Shown: piece after piece, positions 15,627-21,340 of the stretch
Numbering within the stretch: position 1 is the stretch's first letter
Layout of the letters: the number at the start of each line of letters is the position of its first letter
NCBI GenBank assembly: GCA_050257395.1
Contig: JBLMWU010000160.1
Span: 1 to 21,340 of the forward strand
Source of the DNA: JAIRTY01 sp050257395
GTDB taxonomy: Bacteria; Actinomycetota; Actinomycetes; Streptosporangiales; Streptosporangiaceae
Reading direction: 5' to 3'
DNA: 21,340 bases
Made by a program: the position numbers and the translations under genes
Notes under the pieces: generated by a model
Seen by the model: the letters and a program-made list of their open reading frames with translations, nothing else
What the model was told of the DNA's origin: nothing
The model's database searches: none

Positions 15627-16451
15627 ATGGCAGGCAATCACGCCACCCCCGGCCGTCCGGTCACGGCCAAGGTCGCTGCCATCCTGCAGGCCTTCGCGGC
15701 TGACCGCGGCGAGCTGACCCTGTCCGGATTGTGCCGCCGCACCGGCCTGCCCTCGAGCACCGTCCACCGGCTCTGCCGGGAGCTGCTGGCCCACGGCATC
15801 CTGGAGCGCTCGCCGGCCGGCGGCTATCTGGTCGGCCTCCGCCTGTGGGAGATCTCCGCCCGCTCACCCCGCGGCTCGGGGCTGCGCGATGCCGCCATGC
15901 CGTTCCTGCAGGACCTGTACGAGGCGACTCAGCAGCACGTCCAGCTCGCCGTTCTCGACGGCGACGACGCCCTGATCGTGGAGAAGATATCCGCCCGGCA
16001 CGCGGTGCCGACCGTGGGGCGGGCCGGCGGGCGGCTGCCACTGCACGCCAGCGGTGTCGGCAAGGCCATCCTCGCCCACGCCGACCCGCTGGTGCAGGAA
16101 CGGATCCTGGCCGGGCCGCTGCCCCGCTACACGCCGGAGACCATCACCTCAGGCCGTGAGCTGCGGGCGGTCCTCGCCCAGATCCGCCGCGACCGCACCG
16201 CCTACTGCCACGAGGAAGTCACGGCCGGCGCCGTGTCCTGCGCCGCCCCGATCCCCGCCCACGACCGGGCCCTGGTGGCAGCCGTGTCCGTGGTCGTCGG
16301 GGCCGGCACCGACGTGACCATGCTCGCCGCCGCCGTGCGCACCGCTGCCCACGGTATCGGCCGCCAGCTCCGCACCGCCGGCATCCACCGCCCGCCCAGT
16401 GCCGCCGGTGCACCGGCGCTCACGGTGATAGGCAGGGGGCAGCCGCGCTAA
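15627..16451 (+). CDS. IclR-family transcriptional regulator
   Basis: A 274-residue regulator with an N-terminal winged helix-turn-helix (residues 12-75: VTAKVAAILQAFA, then LTLSGLCRRTGLPSSTVHRL, then the wing LERSPAGGYLVG) and a C-terminal IclR effector domain (about 90-255: VEKISARHAVPTVGRAGGRLPLHASGVGKAIL, CAAPIPAHDRALVAAVSVV). The effector domain usually binds a small aromatic or carboxylic acid and changes DNA binding. Divergent placement next to the monooxygenase operon makes it the likely pathway-specific regulator. ATG 15627 puts the DNA-binding domain at the usual distance from the start. The Shine-Dalgarno is poor (GCGAGGCACCC). Confidence 0.93.
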   Translation: MAGNHATPGRPVTAKVAAILQAFAADRGELTLSGLCRRTGLPSSTVHRLCRELLAHGILERSPAGGYLVGLRLWEISARSPRGSGLRDAAMPFLQDLYEATQQHVQLAVLDGDDALIVEKISARHAVPTVGRAGGRLPLHASGVGKAILAHADPLVQERILAGPLPRYTPETITSGRELRAVLAQIRRDRTAYCHEEVTAGAVSCAAPIPAHDRALVAAVSVVVGAGTDVTMLAAAVRTAAHGIGRQLRTAGIHRPPSAAGAPALTVIGRGQPR

Positions 16452-16478
16452 TAAGTGCTGCGTAGCTGCAAGGTTCCG

Positions 16479-16500
16479 CTGGGTAAGATCGCTTTCCCAG
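16479..16500. terminator. Hairpin between the IclR gene and the lipoprotein promoter
   Basis: CTGGGTAAG-ATCG-CTTTCCCAG forms a 9-bp stem with one T-T mismatch, 28 bp after the IclR stop and ending 3 bp before the TTGACA box of the next gene. It may end the IclR mRNA or serve as an operator upstream of the -35. No T run follows. Confidence 0.4.
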
Positions 16501-16503
16501 GTG

Positions 16504-16533
16504 TTGACAGCGGTCTTATGCACTGGCTTTACT
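16504..16533 (+). promoter_or_regulatory. Sigma70-like promoter giving a leaderless mRNA
   Basis: TTGACA (16504-16509), an 18-bp spacer and TTTACT (16528-16533). The GTG start of the next gene begins 8 bases after the -10 box, where transcription would be expected to start. There is no Shine-Dalgarno before that GTG, which agrees with leaderless expression. Confidence 0.55.
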
Positions 16534-16540
16534 GCGCAAC

Positions 16541-16813
16541 GTGAAACTAGCGCCTCTCTGCGGCCTGGTAGCTGCCGCCGCAGTCGTAGCCGGCTGCGCT
16601 AAAGGACCAGGGACACAGCACAGCGCGGTCTGGTGGAAGGGCTATCACTACGCGCAAAACCACCAGACCGACTTCTATACCTATGGCGGCCCTGCCGATT
16701 TCTGGTGCACCGGCAAGGCGGATGCATTCCAGCCCGGCAACGCGCCTGGCACGTGGGCGGACGAGTGGGGGTCCGGGTGCGTGGCCGCGCTGAAGAAGAC
16801 GGGCCAGGGCTAG
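16541..16813 (+). CDS. Small putative lipoprotein
   Basis: A 90-residue protein with a short signal peptide (KLAPLCGLVAAAAVVAGC); VAGC with Cys19 is a lipobox, so it is probably lipid-anchored on the outer face of the membrane. The mature part is small, rich in Trp, Tyr and Gly, and has two further cysteines (FWCTGKAD and GSGCVAALKK) that could form a disulfide. I recognise no family. The codons (CTA, GTA, GCT, TAT) and the bases just upstream are less GC-rich than in the neighbours, which may mean separate origin or selection on the 5' end. The start is GTG 16541, supported by the signal peptide and the promoter position rather than by a ribosome binding site. Confidence 0.65.
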   Translation: MKLAPLCGLVAAAAVVAGCAKGPGTQHSAVWWKGYHYAQNHQTDFYTYGGPADFWCTGKADAFQPGNAPGTWADEWGSGCVAALKKTGQG

Positions 16814-16849
16814 CGTTAACCCGTTCAGGAAAGGCCGCCGCTCATTTCG

Positions 16850-18616
16850 CTACCGGGCGGCCGGGCGCCGGGCGGATGGAGTCAGCTGTCCCGCCCGGTA
16901 AGTGCGGCGGACGATGGCCTCGGGCAGGTGCATGCGCATCATCACGTGGTCCACGTTCCGGGGAACCGCATGCTGGGTGAGCAGGGACGTGATGATCATC
17001 ACCGCGAATGCCAGCGGCACGGTCCAGACCGCTGGCTGGCCCAGGAGGGCGGCACCCCAGCCACCTGCTGCCACGCCGAGCATCGAGCCCACGATGGCGA
17101 GGCAGCAGGCTCCGCCGCCTACCGCGACGCCGGCCGTGGCGCCGATCCAGGTCAGGCGCCGCCACCAGATTCCGAGCACGATCAGCGGGCAGAACGATGA
17201 CGCTGCGATGGCGAACGCCCACCCGACCAGCAGGCCCAGCGCGAAGCGGTCGACCGGGAGCGCAGCGGCCATGGCGATCACCCCGGCGATGACCGCGCAC
17301 AGCCGGAACGCGCCGACGCCGCCCCGCATGACATCGTGTGACAGCGCGCCGGCGACGCTGACCAGCAAGCCGGACGAGGTGGAGAGAAAGGCGGCGAAAG
17401 CGCCGGCCGCCACGAGCGCCGCCAGGAACTCGCCGGGGCGGCCGGGCAGCAGCAGGGAGGGCAGCACGAGCACGACGCTGTCGGGATCGTTGCTGAGGTA
17501 GAGCTCCGGTGCCCGGAGCCGGGTCAGGACACCGAGCACGGCGGGGAACAGGTAGAAGGTGCTGAGCAGCAGCACAACGATCAGGGTCGTGCGCCGTGCG
17601 GCCTGGCCGTCGGGGTTGGTGTAGAACCGGACCAGGATGTGCGGCAGCCCGATCGCCCCGAACAGGGTGGCGATGATCACGCCGTAGGTGGCGAGCAGCG
17701 GGTGGGCGCCGCCGGTGCCCGCGGTGACGAGGGGGGAGTCCCACATCGCCGGGGCGGTCCTGGCCATGGCCAGGCTCACCGGGACGGGGGTATCCGGCCC
17801 GAACCTGAGGACCGTTCCCTGGGCTGCGACGTGCCTGCCCCGCGCGAGCCGCATCGGCGTGTGGCTGCGCCGGCTCCCGTCCAGCGTGCCGGTGACCCGC
17901 ACCGCTGCTGCGCGCGTGAGGATGAAGGCGGTGCCTGTCTCCACCCGGACGGTCGTGGTGCGGGTGAAGACGGGCTGGCGGTCGGGGGAGAGGTTCCGGG
18001 CCGGGCCCGGGCCGGTGGCTATCAGCAGGACCAGGGCGGGGATCCCGATGGCGCAGAGCTTGAGCCAGTACTGGAAGCACTGCACGAAGGTGACGCCCTT
18101 CATCCCGCCCATGGCGATGTTGGTGCTCACCACCACGCCCAGGACGACCACGCCCACCCAGTACGGCGTCCCGAGAACCAGCTGCAGCGTGATCCCGGCG
18201 CCTTTCATCTGGGGCAGCAGGTAGAACCAGCCGATGACCAGGACCAGCGCGGTCGTGGTCCGCCGCAGGCCCGGCGAGGCCAGGCGGCCGTCAGCGAAGT
18301 CGGGGATCGTGTAGGCGCCGAAACGCCGCAGCGGAGCCGCCACCAGCAGCAGGAGCACCAGGTAGCCCGCGGTGTAGCCGACTGAGTACCAGAGGGCGCC
18401 CAGGCCCTGCGAGACGATGAGCCCGGCGACCCCGAGGAACGAGGCCGCCGACAGGTACTCACCGGAGATGGCGGCGGCGTTCAGCCCGGGCGGGACGTCC
18501 CGGGCCGCGACCAGGAAGTCATCCGCGGTCCGGGCGATCCGGACGCCCCTGGCGCCTACCGCGACCGTCAGCAGGGTGACGACGGCAATGGCGGCGACGG
18601 CGAGGTCATTCGCCAT
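16850..18616 (-). CDS. Sodium:solute symporter, acetate/monocarboxylate type
   Basis: A 588-residue member of the SSS family (TC 2.A.21). About 13 membrane segments are visible. The N-terminal part has RTADDFLVAARDVPPGLNAAA then ISGEYLSAASFLG (residues 29-62), and IGLPHILVRFYTNPDG near the middle matches ActP/MctC-type acetate and pyruvate symporters. An extracytoplasmic insertion of roughly 90 residues (about 205-290) sits between helices, as in actinobacterial relatives, where it is absent from E. coli ActP. The ATG overlaps the end of the DUF485-like gene by 11 bp. It is the last gene of the kinase/regulator operon and would import acetate or a similar short acid with sodium or protons. 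Confidence 0.9.
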   Translation of the reverse strand: MANDLAVAAIAVVTLLTVAVGARGVRIARTADDFLVAARDVPPGLNAAAISGEYLSAASFLGVAGLIVSQGLGALWYSVGYTAGYLVLLLLVAAPLRRFGAYTIPDFADGRLASPGLRRTTTALVLVIGWFYLLPQMKGAGITLQLVLGTPYWVGVVVLGVVVSTNIAMGGMKGVTFVQCFQYWLKLCAIGIPALVLLIATGPGPARNLSPDRQPVFTRTTTVRVETGTAFILTRAAAVRVTGTLDGSRRSHTPMRLARGRHVAAQGTVLRFGPDTPVPVSLAMARTAPAMWDSPLVTAGTGGAHPLLATYGVIIATLFGAIGLPHILVRFYTNPDGQAARRTTLIVVLLLSTFYLFPAVLGVLTRLRAPELYLSNDPDSVVLVLPSLLLPGRPGEFLAALVAAGAFAAFLSTSSGLLVSVAGALSHDVMRGGVGAFRLCAVIAGVIAMAAALPVDRFALGLLVGWAFAIAASSFCPLIVLGIWWRRLTWIGATAGVAVGGGACCLAIVGSMLGVAAGGWGAALLGQPAVWTVPLAFAVMIITSLLTQHAVPRNVDHVMMRMHLPEAIVRRTYRAGQLTPSARRPAAR

Positions 18617-19040
18617 CCAGCCGCCGGTCTGGCGGGTCGACGAGGTCGACGAAGCGTGTCTCCAGCTGGCGGGCCTGCCGGCTGTAGAACCAGCCGACCG
18701 CCATGAGCACCGGGTAGATGCCCGCCCCGAGAACGATCAGCGTGAGGGGAAGCCCCGCCACCCTGAGGTGACGTGCGCCGGGCAGCAGGGCTGCCACAGC
18801 GGGCAGGGAAGCGATCAGCGCGGCCGCCAGCGACAGGCACAGCAGCGACAGGCCGAGCTGGGCCCGGGTCAGGGACCGGACCAGGACCCGGGCGTGCGCG
18901 GTGTCGCCCTGCATGTCCCCGGGCCCGATGATGTCGTGCTGGAGCCGCGGCAGGTCGTGCTGCCACACCACCACCTGCCGGGGCCGCGCCGCGGGGGCCG
19001 GGCCAGGGCCTGCCAGGCCCTGGCCATCCTGCGGCGTCAC
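18606..19040 (-). CDS. DUF485-like small membrane protein
   Basis: A 144-residue protein with a hydrophilic N-terminus and two membrane helices (about residues 70-92 and 98-125: LGLSLLCLSLAAALIASLPA and GLPLTLIVLGAGIYPVLMAVG), then WFYSRQARQLETRFVDLVD. This layout and the RQAxxxExxFxDLV tail match DUF485/YjcH-type proteins, which are usually encoded directly before acetate symporters and are thought to assist them. GTG 19040 overlaps the response regulator stop (GTGA). The longer frame to 19220 would lie inside the regulator gene and is rejected. It overlaps the symporter start by 11 bp. Confidence 0.82.
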   Translation of the reverse strand: MTPQDGQGLAGPGPAPAARPRQVVVWQHDLPRLQHDIIGPGDMQGDTAHARVLVRSLTRAQLGLSLLCLSLAAALIASLPAVAALLPGARHLRVAGLPLTLIVLGAGIYPVLMAVGWFYSRQARQLETRFVDLVDPPDRRLDGE

Positions 19041-19840
19041 GGCCGCCTGCCCGGCCGCAGGACCCGGTCCCGGACATCCCGGGCGTGGCGCCGGCTGACC
19101 GGGAGGACGTGCCCGGAGACCTTGACACTGTGATTGTTGCCCGAGACCGAGAACTCGGTGATCTGGCCGACCGGCACGAGATAACTGCGGTGGATGCGGA
19201 TGAACCCGTGCGGTGCCCACTTCTCTTCCAGGTGCGAGATGGGCATCCGCAGCAGCACGGCGTCGCCTTCGAGCATGTGCAGCCGGACGTAGTCCCCCTC
19301 GGATTCGACCCAGCGCACCCGGCCGGGCGGGATGAGCCGGGTCCGGCCGGCCGCCTCCGCCGTGATCACGGCGGAGGGGTCCCCGGCCTGGGCCGGCCCG
19401 CGGCGGCCGCCGGCGTGGCCCAGCGCCCGGCCGAGAGCGGTCTGCAGGCGGGCCCGCGACACCGGCTTGAGCAGGTAGTCGCAGGCGCCGATGTCGAAGG
19501 CGCGGACCGCGTACTCCTCATAGGCGGTCACGAACACGACGGCTGGCGGGACGGCGAACCGGCCCAGCACGCTGGCGAGCTCGATCCCGTTCAGCCACGG
19601 CATCCTGACATCGAGGAAGACCACGTCGTAGCGCCGTTCCTGCATGCTCCGCAGGGCTTCGCTGGGGCTCGGCGCCGCGTGCACGGCTGACACCAGCGGC
19701 ATCGCCTGCAGCAGGTAGGTCAGTTCGTCGCGCGCGGGGGCCTCGTCGTCGACCACGAGGACCACCGCCCCGCTGCCGGGCCTGCCCGGCTCGCCTGTGG
19801 CCGGAAGCGCCCGTCCCTCGGGCGGGCGGGCCGAGGTCAC
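19037..19840 (-). CDS. LytTR-family response regulator
   Basis: A 267-residue two-domain regulator. The receiver domain covers residues 25-140: acidic pair DDE (31-33), phosphoacceptor Asp77 in VVFLDVRMP, Thr105 and Lys125 (DYLLKPVS). The LytTR DNA-binding domain covers about 160-262: RVRWVESEGDYVRLHM, LLRMPISHLEEKW, FIRIHRSYLVPVGQI, VKVSGHVLPVSRRH. Known relatives (BtsR, YpdB, LytR) activate pyruvate or short-acid transporter genes. GTG 19840 overlaps the kinase stop (GTGA), which favours this start; GTG 19852, four codons earlier, is an alternative. The stop overlaps the DUF485-like gene start. Confidence 0.93.
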   Translation of the reverse strand: MTSARPPEGRALPATGEPGRPGSGAVVLVVDDEAPARDELTYLLQAMPLVSAVHAAPSPSEALRSMQERRYDVVFLDVRMPWLNGIELASVLGRFAVPPAVVFVTAYEEYAVRAFDIGACDYLLKPVSRARLQTALGRALGHAGGRRGPAQAGDPSAVITAEAAGRTRLIPPGRVRWVESEGDYVRLHMLEGDAVLLRMPISHLEEKWAPHGFIRIHRSYLVPVGQITEFSVSGNNHSVKVSGHVLPVSRRHARDVRDRVLRPGRRP

Positions 19841-21009
19841 CGGACGGTCCACGCGGCGTACTTGGGCAGGCGCATGGTCACCTTGGTGCCCGCGCCGACC
19901 TCGGTCTCGATCGTCAGGCCGTGCCCGGCGCCGAAGGTGGCCCGCAGCCGCTCGTCGACGTTCCGCAGGCCCACCGCATCACCGCCCCGCCGTCCCGCCA
20001 GCAGGTCAGAAAGCGCCTGCGGGTCGGTGCCCGCCCCGGCGTCCTCCACGGTCACGATCGCCTCATGGCCAGCGTCCTCGGCAGTGATCCGCAGCCGGGC
20101 AGGCCCGGCGAACCGCTCCAGCCCGTGCCGGACCGCGTTCTCGACCAGCGGCTGCAGCACCAGGGACGGGACCTTCACCGGCAGCACCTCGGGAGCGACA
20201 CGCAGGCTCACCTCCAGCCGGTCACCGAATCGGGCACGCTCGAGTTCCAGGTAGGTATCGACGAATCTCAGCTCCTCAGCCAGGGTGGTGTACTGGCTGT
20301 GCTCGCGGAAGGTCCACCGGATGAATTCCGCGAAACGGACCAGCAGGTCCCGGGCCCGCTCGGGATCTGACCGCACATACGATTCGATCGCCGTCAGCGC
20401 GTTGTAGATGAAGTGTGGGCTGATCTGCGCCCGCAGGAAATTGAGCTGAGCCTGAATCGTGCGGGTTCGCGAGGCGTCGAGTTCCGCCAGGGCGAGGTGG
20501 GTGGACACGAACCGGGATACTTCACCCGCCGTCCGCAGCAGCGCCGCGTCCGCGCTGGGCGCCAGCGCGGCCAGTGCGCCCACCACCGAGCCATCGACGG
20601 CGATGGGCGCGGCCACGCCCTCGTGAACGGGGCAGTCGGCGCCGTGGCAGCACTCCAGGTCGGCACCGGAGAGTATCTGGGACCGCCCTGACTGGACGAC
20701 CTCCTTCAGCCGCAGCCGCAGCGCATCGGCATGCCGGTCGGAGCCCTCGTAGGCGACCAGTCCCGCCTGGTCGGCGATGGCGACCGCGGGTGTCCCGAGC
20801 AGCCGCCGGAGGGCAGGTGCTGCCTTGACTGCCGAGCTGGGCGTCAAACCGTCCCGCAGCGCTGACGCGGCAATGCTCACGGTGTGCAGCGCTTCGTAAG
20901 TCGCGCGCTGTGGTGGCGTGCCCATACGGCGGGCCCCGCGTTTCCAGAATGTCACCGCGCTCGCAAGCGCGGCGCACACGGAAATCAGCATGATCGCCAG
21001 GCCGACCAT
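19837..21009 (-). CDS. LytS-type sensor histidine kinase with GAF-like domain
   Basis: A 390-residue kinase with one N-terminal membrane helix (MVGLAIMLISVCAALASAVTF truncated to residues 1-20), a GAF-like input domain (about 40-180) and a HisKA/His_kinase (PF06580) core. LRAQISPHFIYNALTAIES carries the phosphorylated His199, and PLVENAVRHGLE (287-298) is the N box. VEDAGAG and GLRNVDERL follow as ATP-binding motifs. It lacks the multi-helix 5TM receptor of classical LytS, so it may sense a cytoplasmic signal. The GAF domain contains ECCHGADCPVHEG (119-131), a Cys/His cluster that could bind metal or respond to redox. ATG 21009 is chosen because the TM helix starts at once and a TATAAT box ends 6 bases upstream; the longer frame to 21210 is repeat DNA. 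Confidence 0.9.
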   Translation of the reverse strand: MVGLAIMLISVCAALASAVTFWKRGARRMGTPPQRATYEALHTVSIAASALRDGLTPSSAVKAAPALRRLLGTPAVAIADQAGLVAYEGSDRHADALRLRLKEVVQSGRSQILSGADLECCHGADCPVHEGVAAPIAVDGSVVGALAALAPSADAALLRTAGEVSRFVSTHLALAELDASRTRTIQAQLNFLRAQISPHFIYNALTAIESYVRSDPERARDLLVRFAEFIRWTFREHSQYTTLAEELRFVDTYLELERARFGDRLEVSLRVAPEVLPVKVPSLVLQPLVENAVRHGLERFAGPARLRITAEDAGHEAIVTVEDAGAGTDPQALSDLLAGRRGGDAVGLRNVDERLRATFGAGHGLTIETEVGAGTKVTMRLPKYAAWTVR

Positions 21010-21015
21010 CGGCGG

Positions 21016-21045
21016 ATTATAGCTACCGGCGCAGCCGGTTGAGAA
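21016..21045 (-). promoter_or_regulatory. Promoter of the kinase operon, probably leaderless
   Basis: On the - strand, TTCTCA (21045-21040), an 18-bp spacer and a perfect TATAAT (21021-21016). Six bases separate the -10 box from ATG 21009, so transcription would begin at the A of the start codon. No Shine-Dalgarno is present. TATAAT is a rare word in DNA of this GC content. Confidence 0.65.
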
Positions 21046-21062
21046 GACCGGAATCCGTTCCT
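21035..21062 (+). promoter_or_regulatory. Candidate LytTR binding site
   Basis: CCGGTTGAG (21035-21043) and TCCGTTCCT (21054-21062) are direct repeats separated by 10 bp. Against the known LytTR half-site [TA][AC][CA]GTTN[AG][TG], spaced 10-13 bp, they match at 7 and 8 of 9 positions. The pair overlaps and precedes the kinase -35 region. It is a pattern match by eye only. Confidence 0.4.
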
Positions 21063-21120
21063 CGTACCGGATATGCCGCTCCTCGCGCTGCCCGGACCGC
21101 TCCTCGCGCCGTATCTCGCG
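21055..21120. repeat. Direct repeats with a 21-bp period in the acetate-module control region
   Basis: Units CCGTTCCTCGTA (21055), CCGCTCCTCGCG (21076) and CCGCTCCTCGCG (21097) start exactly 21 bp apart, two helical turns; a fourth, weaker unit CCGTATCTCGCG follows at 21109. The array lies at about -46 to -111 relative to the predicted kinase transcription start and 91-156 bp before the divergent transporter start. The cores CCGYTCCT resemble degraded LytTR half-sites with 12-bp spacers. On the - strand the same DNA would read as a REER repeat peptide, which I consider non-coding. Confidence 0.65.
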
Positions 21121-21210
21121 TTCGTCGCACGGCCACTGCACGCGTTGGTGATCACGGTCGTAACGTCCAGGACATGTACTGGTAATCGTCACCCGTCGTG
21201 GAGGAACCAC

Positions 21211-21340
21211 GTGAGCGTTACCGACGACCGTCCTGTCATGACGGCGCCGGCGGCAGACCCGGCTCCGCTGGGGCTCGCCGCCTTCGCCCTGACCACTTTC
21301 CTGCTCTCGGCCGCGAATGCGGGGTGGATGAAGAACGCCA
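21211..21340 (+). CDS. GPR1/FUN34/YaaH-family acetate transporter (3' truncated)
   Basis: Only the first 43 codons are in the window. GTG 21211 has a good ribosome binding site (GGAGG, 21200-21204, 6 bp before). The peptide starts with about 18 polar residues, then PAPLGLAAFALTTFLLSAANAG, the family's first helix with the NPxPLGL-like signature (here DPAPLGL). Members (SatP, AcpA, Ato) import acetate or succinate. The gene is divergent from the kinase operon with a 201-bp gap, so a second, unrelated acetate-type transporter probably shares the same control region. No convincing -10/-35 pair was found for it. Confidence 0.8.
   Translation, partial: MSVTDDRPVMTAPAADPAPLGLAAFALTTFLLSAANAGWMKNA

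Noticed and set aside
21148..21155. GTGATCAC palindrome upstream of the YaaH-family gene
   Set aside because: An 8-bp dyad that recalls half of a CRP-type site, but the flanks do not extend the symmetry, so it is probably chance.
21010..21210. N-terminal extension of the histidine kinase with a REER repeat
   Set aside because: It would run through the promoter region and the ribosome binding site of the divergent transporter; a TATAAT box 6 bases before ATG 21009 and an immediate membrane helix support the shorter protein.
1..21340. tRNA, rRNA, CRISPR, transposase or phage genes
   Set aside because: Both strands were scanned by eye for clover-leaf ends, spaced repeats and DDE or integrase motifs; none was seen.

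Overview
The window is about 21.3 kb of very GC-rich DNA with short intergenic gaps, frequent GTG starts and 4-bp stop/start overlaps. Together with a DrrA/DrrB-like exporter, an ECF41 sigma factor, a LytTR two-component system and an actinobacterial-type acetate symporter, this points to an actinomycete chromosome. I cannot name the genus. No tRNA, rRNA, CRISPR array, insertion sequence or phage gene is visible, and no gap without a gene exceeds about 260 bp.

Layout, left to right. (1) 1-1356: the tail of an ABC exporter operon, ATPase plus ABC-2 permease, closed by a strong hairpin. (2) 1557-1895: a DksA/TraR-like protein in which all four zinc cysteines are replaced. (3) 1998-7167: a possible 52-residue leader ORF coupled to a CYTH-like protein on the + strand; this runs without a stop into an MFS transporter on the - strand, followed by polyphosphate kinase (ppk1) and a DUF899 thioredoxin-like protein. 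(4) 7341-10144: a VOC-fold protein, a channel-like membrane protein and an ECF41 sigma factor with its fused SnoaL-like domain and a plausible self-recognised promoter. (5) 10172-16451: a leftward aromatic-catabolism operon (FAD monooxygenase, MetE-like methyltransferase, hydroxyquinol-type intradiol dioxygenase, FAH-family hydrolase, acyl-CoA ligase) with a divergent IclR regulator. Two genes in the middle look broken: the dioxygenase carries two apparent single-base deletions and the hydrolase has lost its central part. (6) 16541-16813: a small putative lipoprotein that appears to be expressed from a leaderless mRNA. (7) 16850-21340: a tightly overlapped four-gene operon (LytS-type histidine kinase, LytTR response regulator, DUF485-like membrane protein, SSS-family acetate/monocarboxylate symporter), divergent from the start of a GPR1/FUN34/YaaH acetate transporter gene.

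The most coherent system is region 7: a sensor, a regulator and two unrelated acetate-type uptake systems around one control region. That region holds a TATAAT box placed so that the kinase mRNA would be leaderless, and a ladder of repeats with a 21-bp period whose spacing and partial sequence fit tandem LytTR half-sites. The second most interesting region is the decaying aromatic operon, where a MetE-like methyltransferase is translationally coupled to a flavin monooxygenase. All calls come from reading the sequence; no database search was run.
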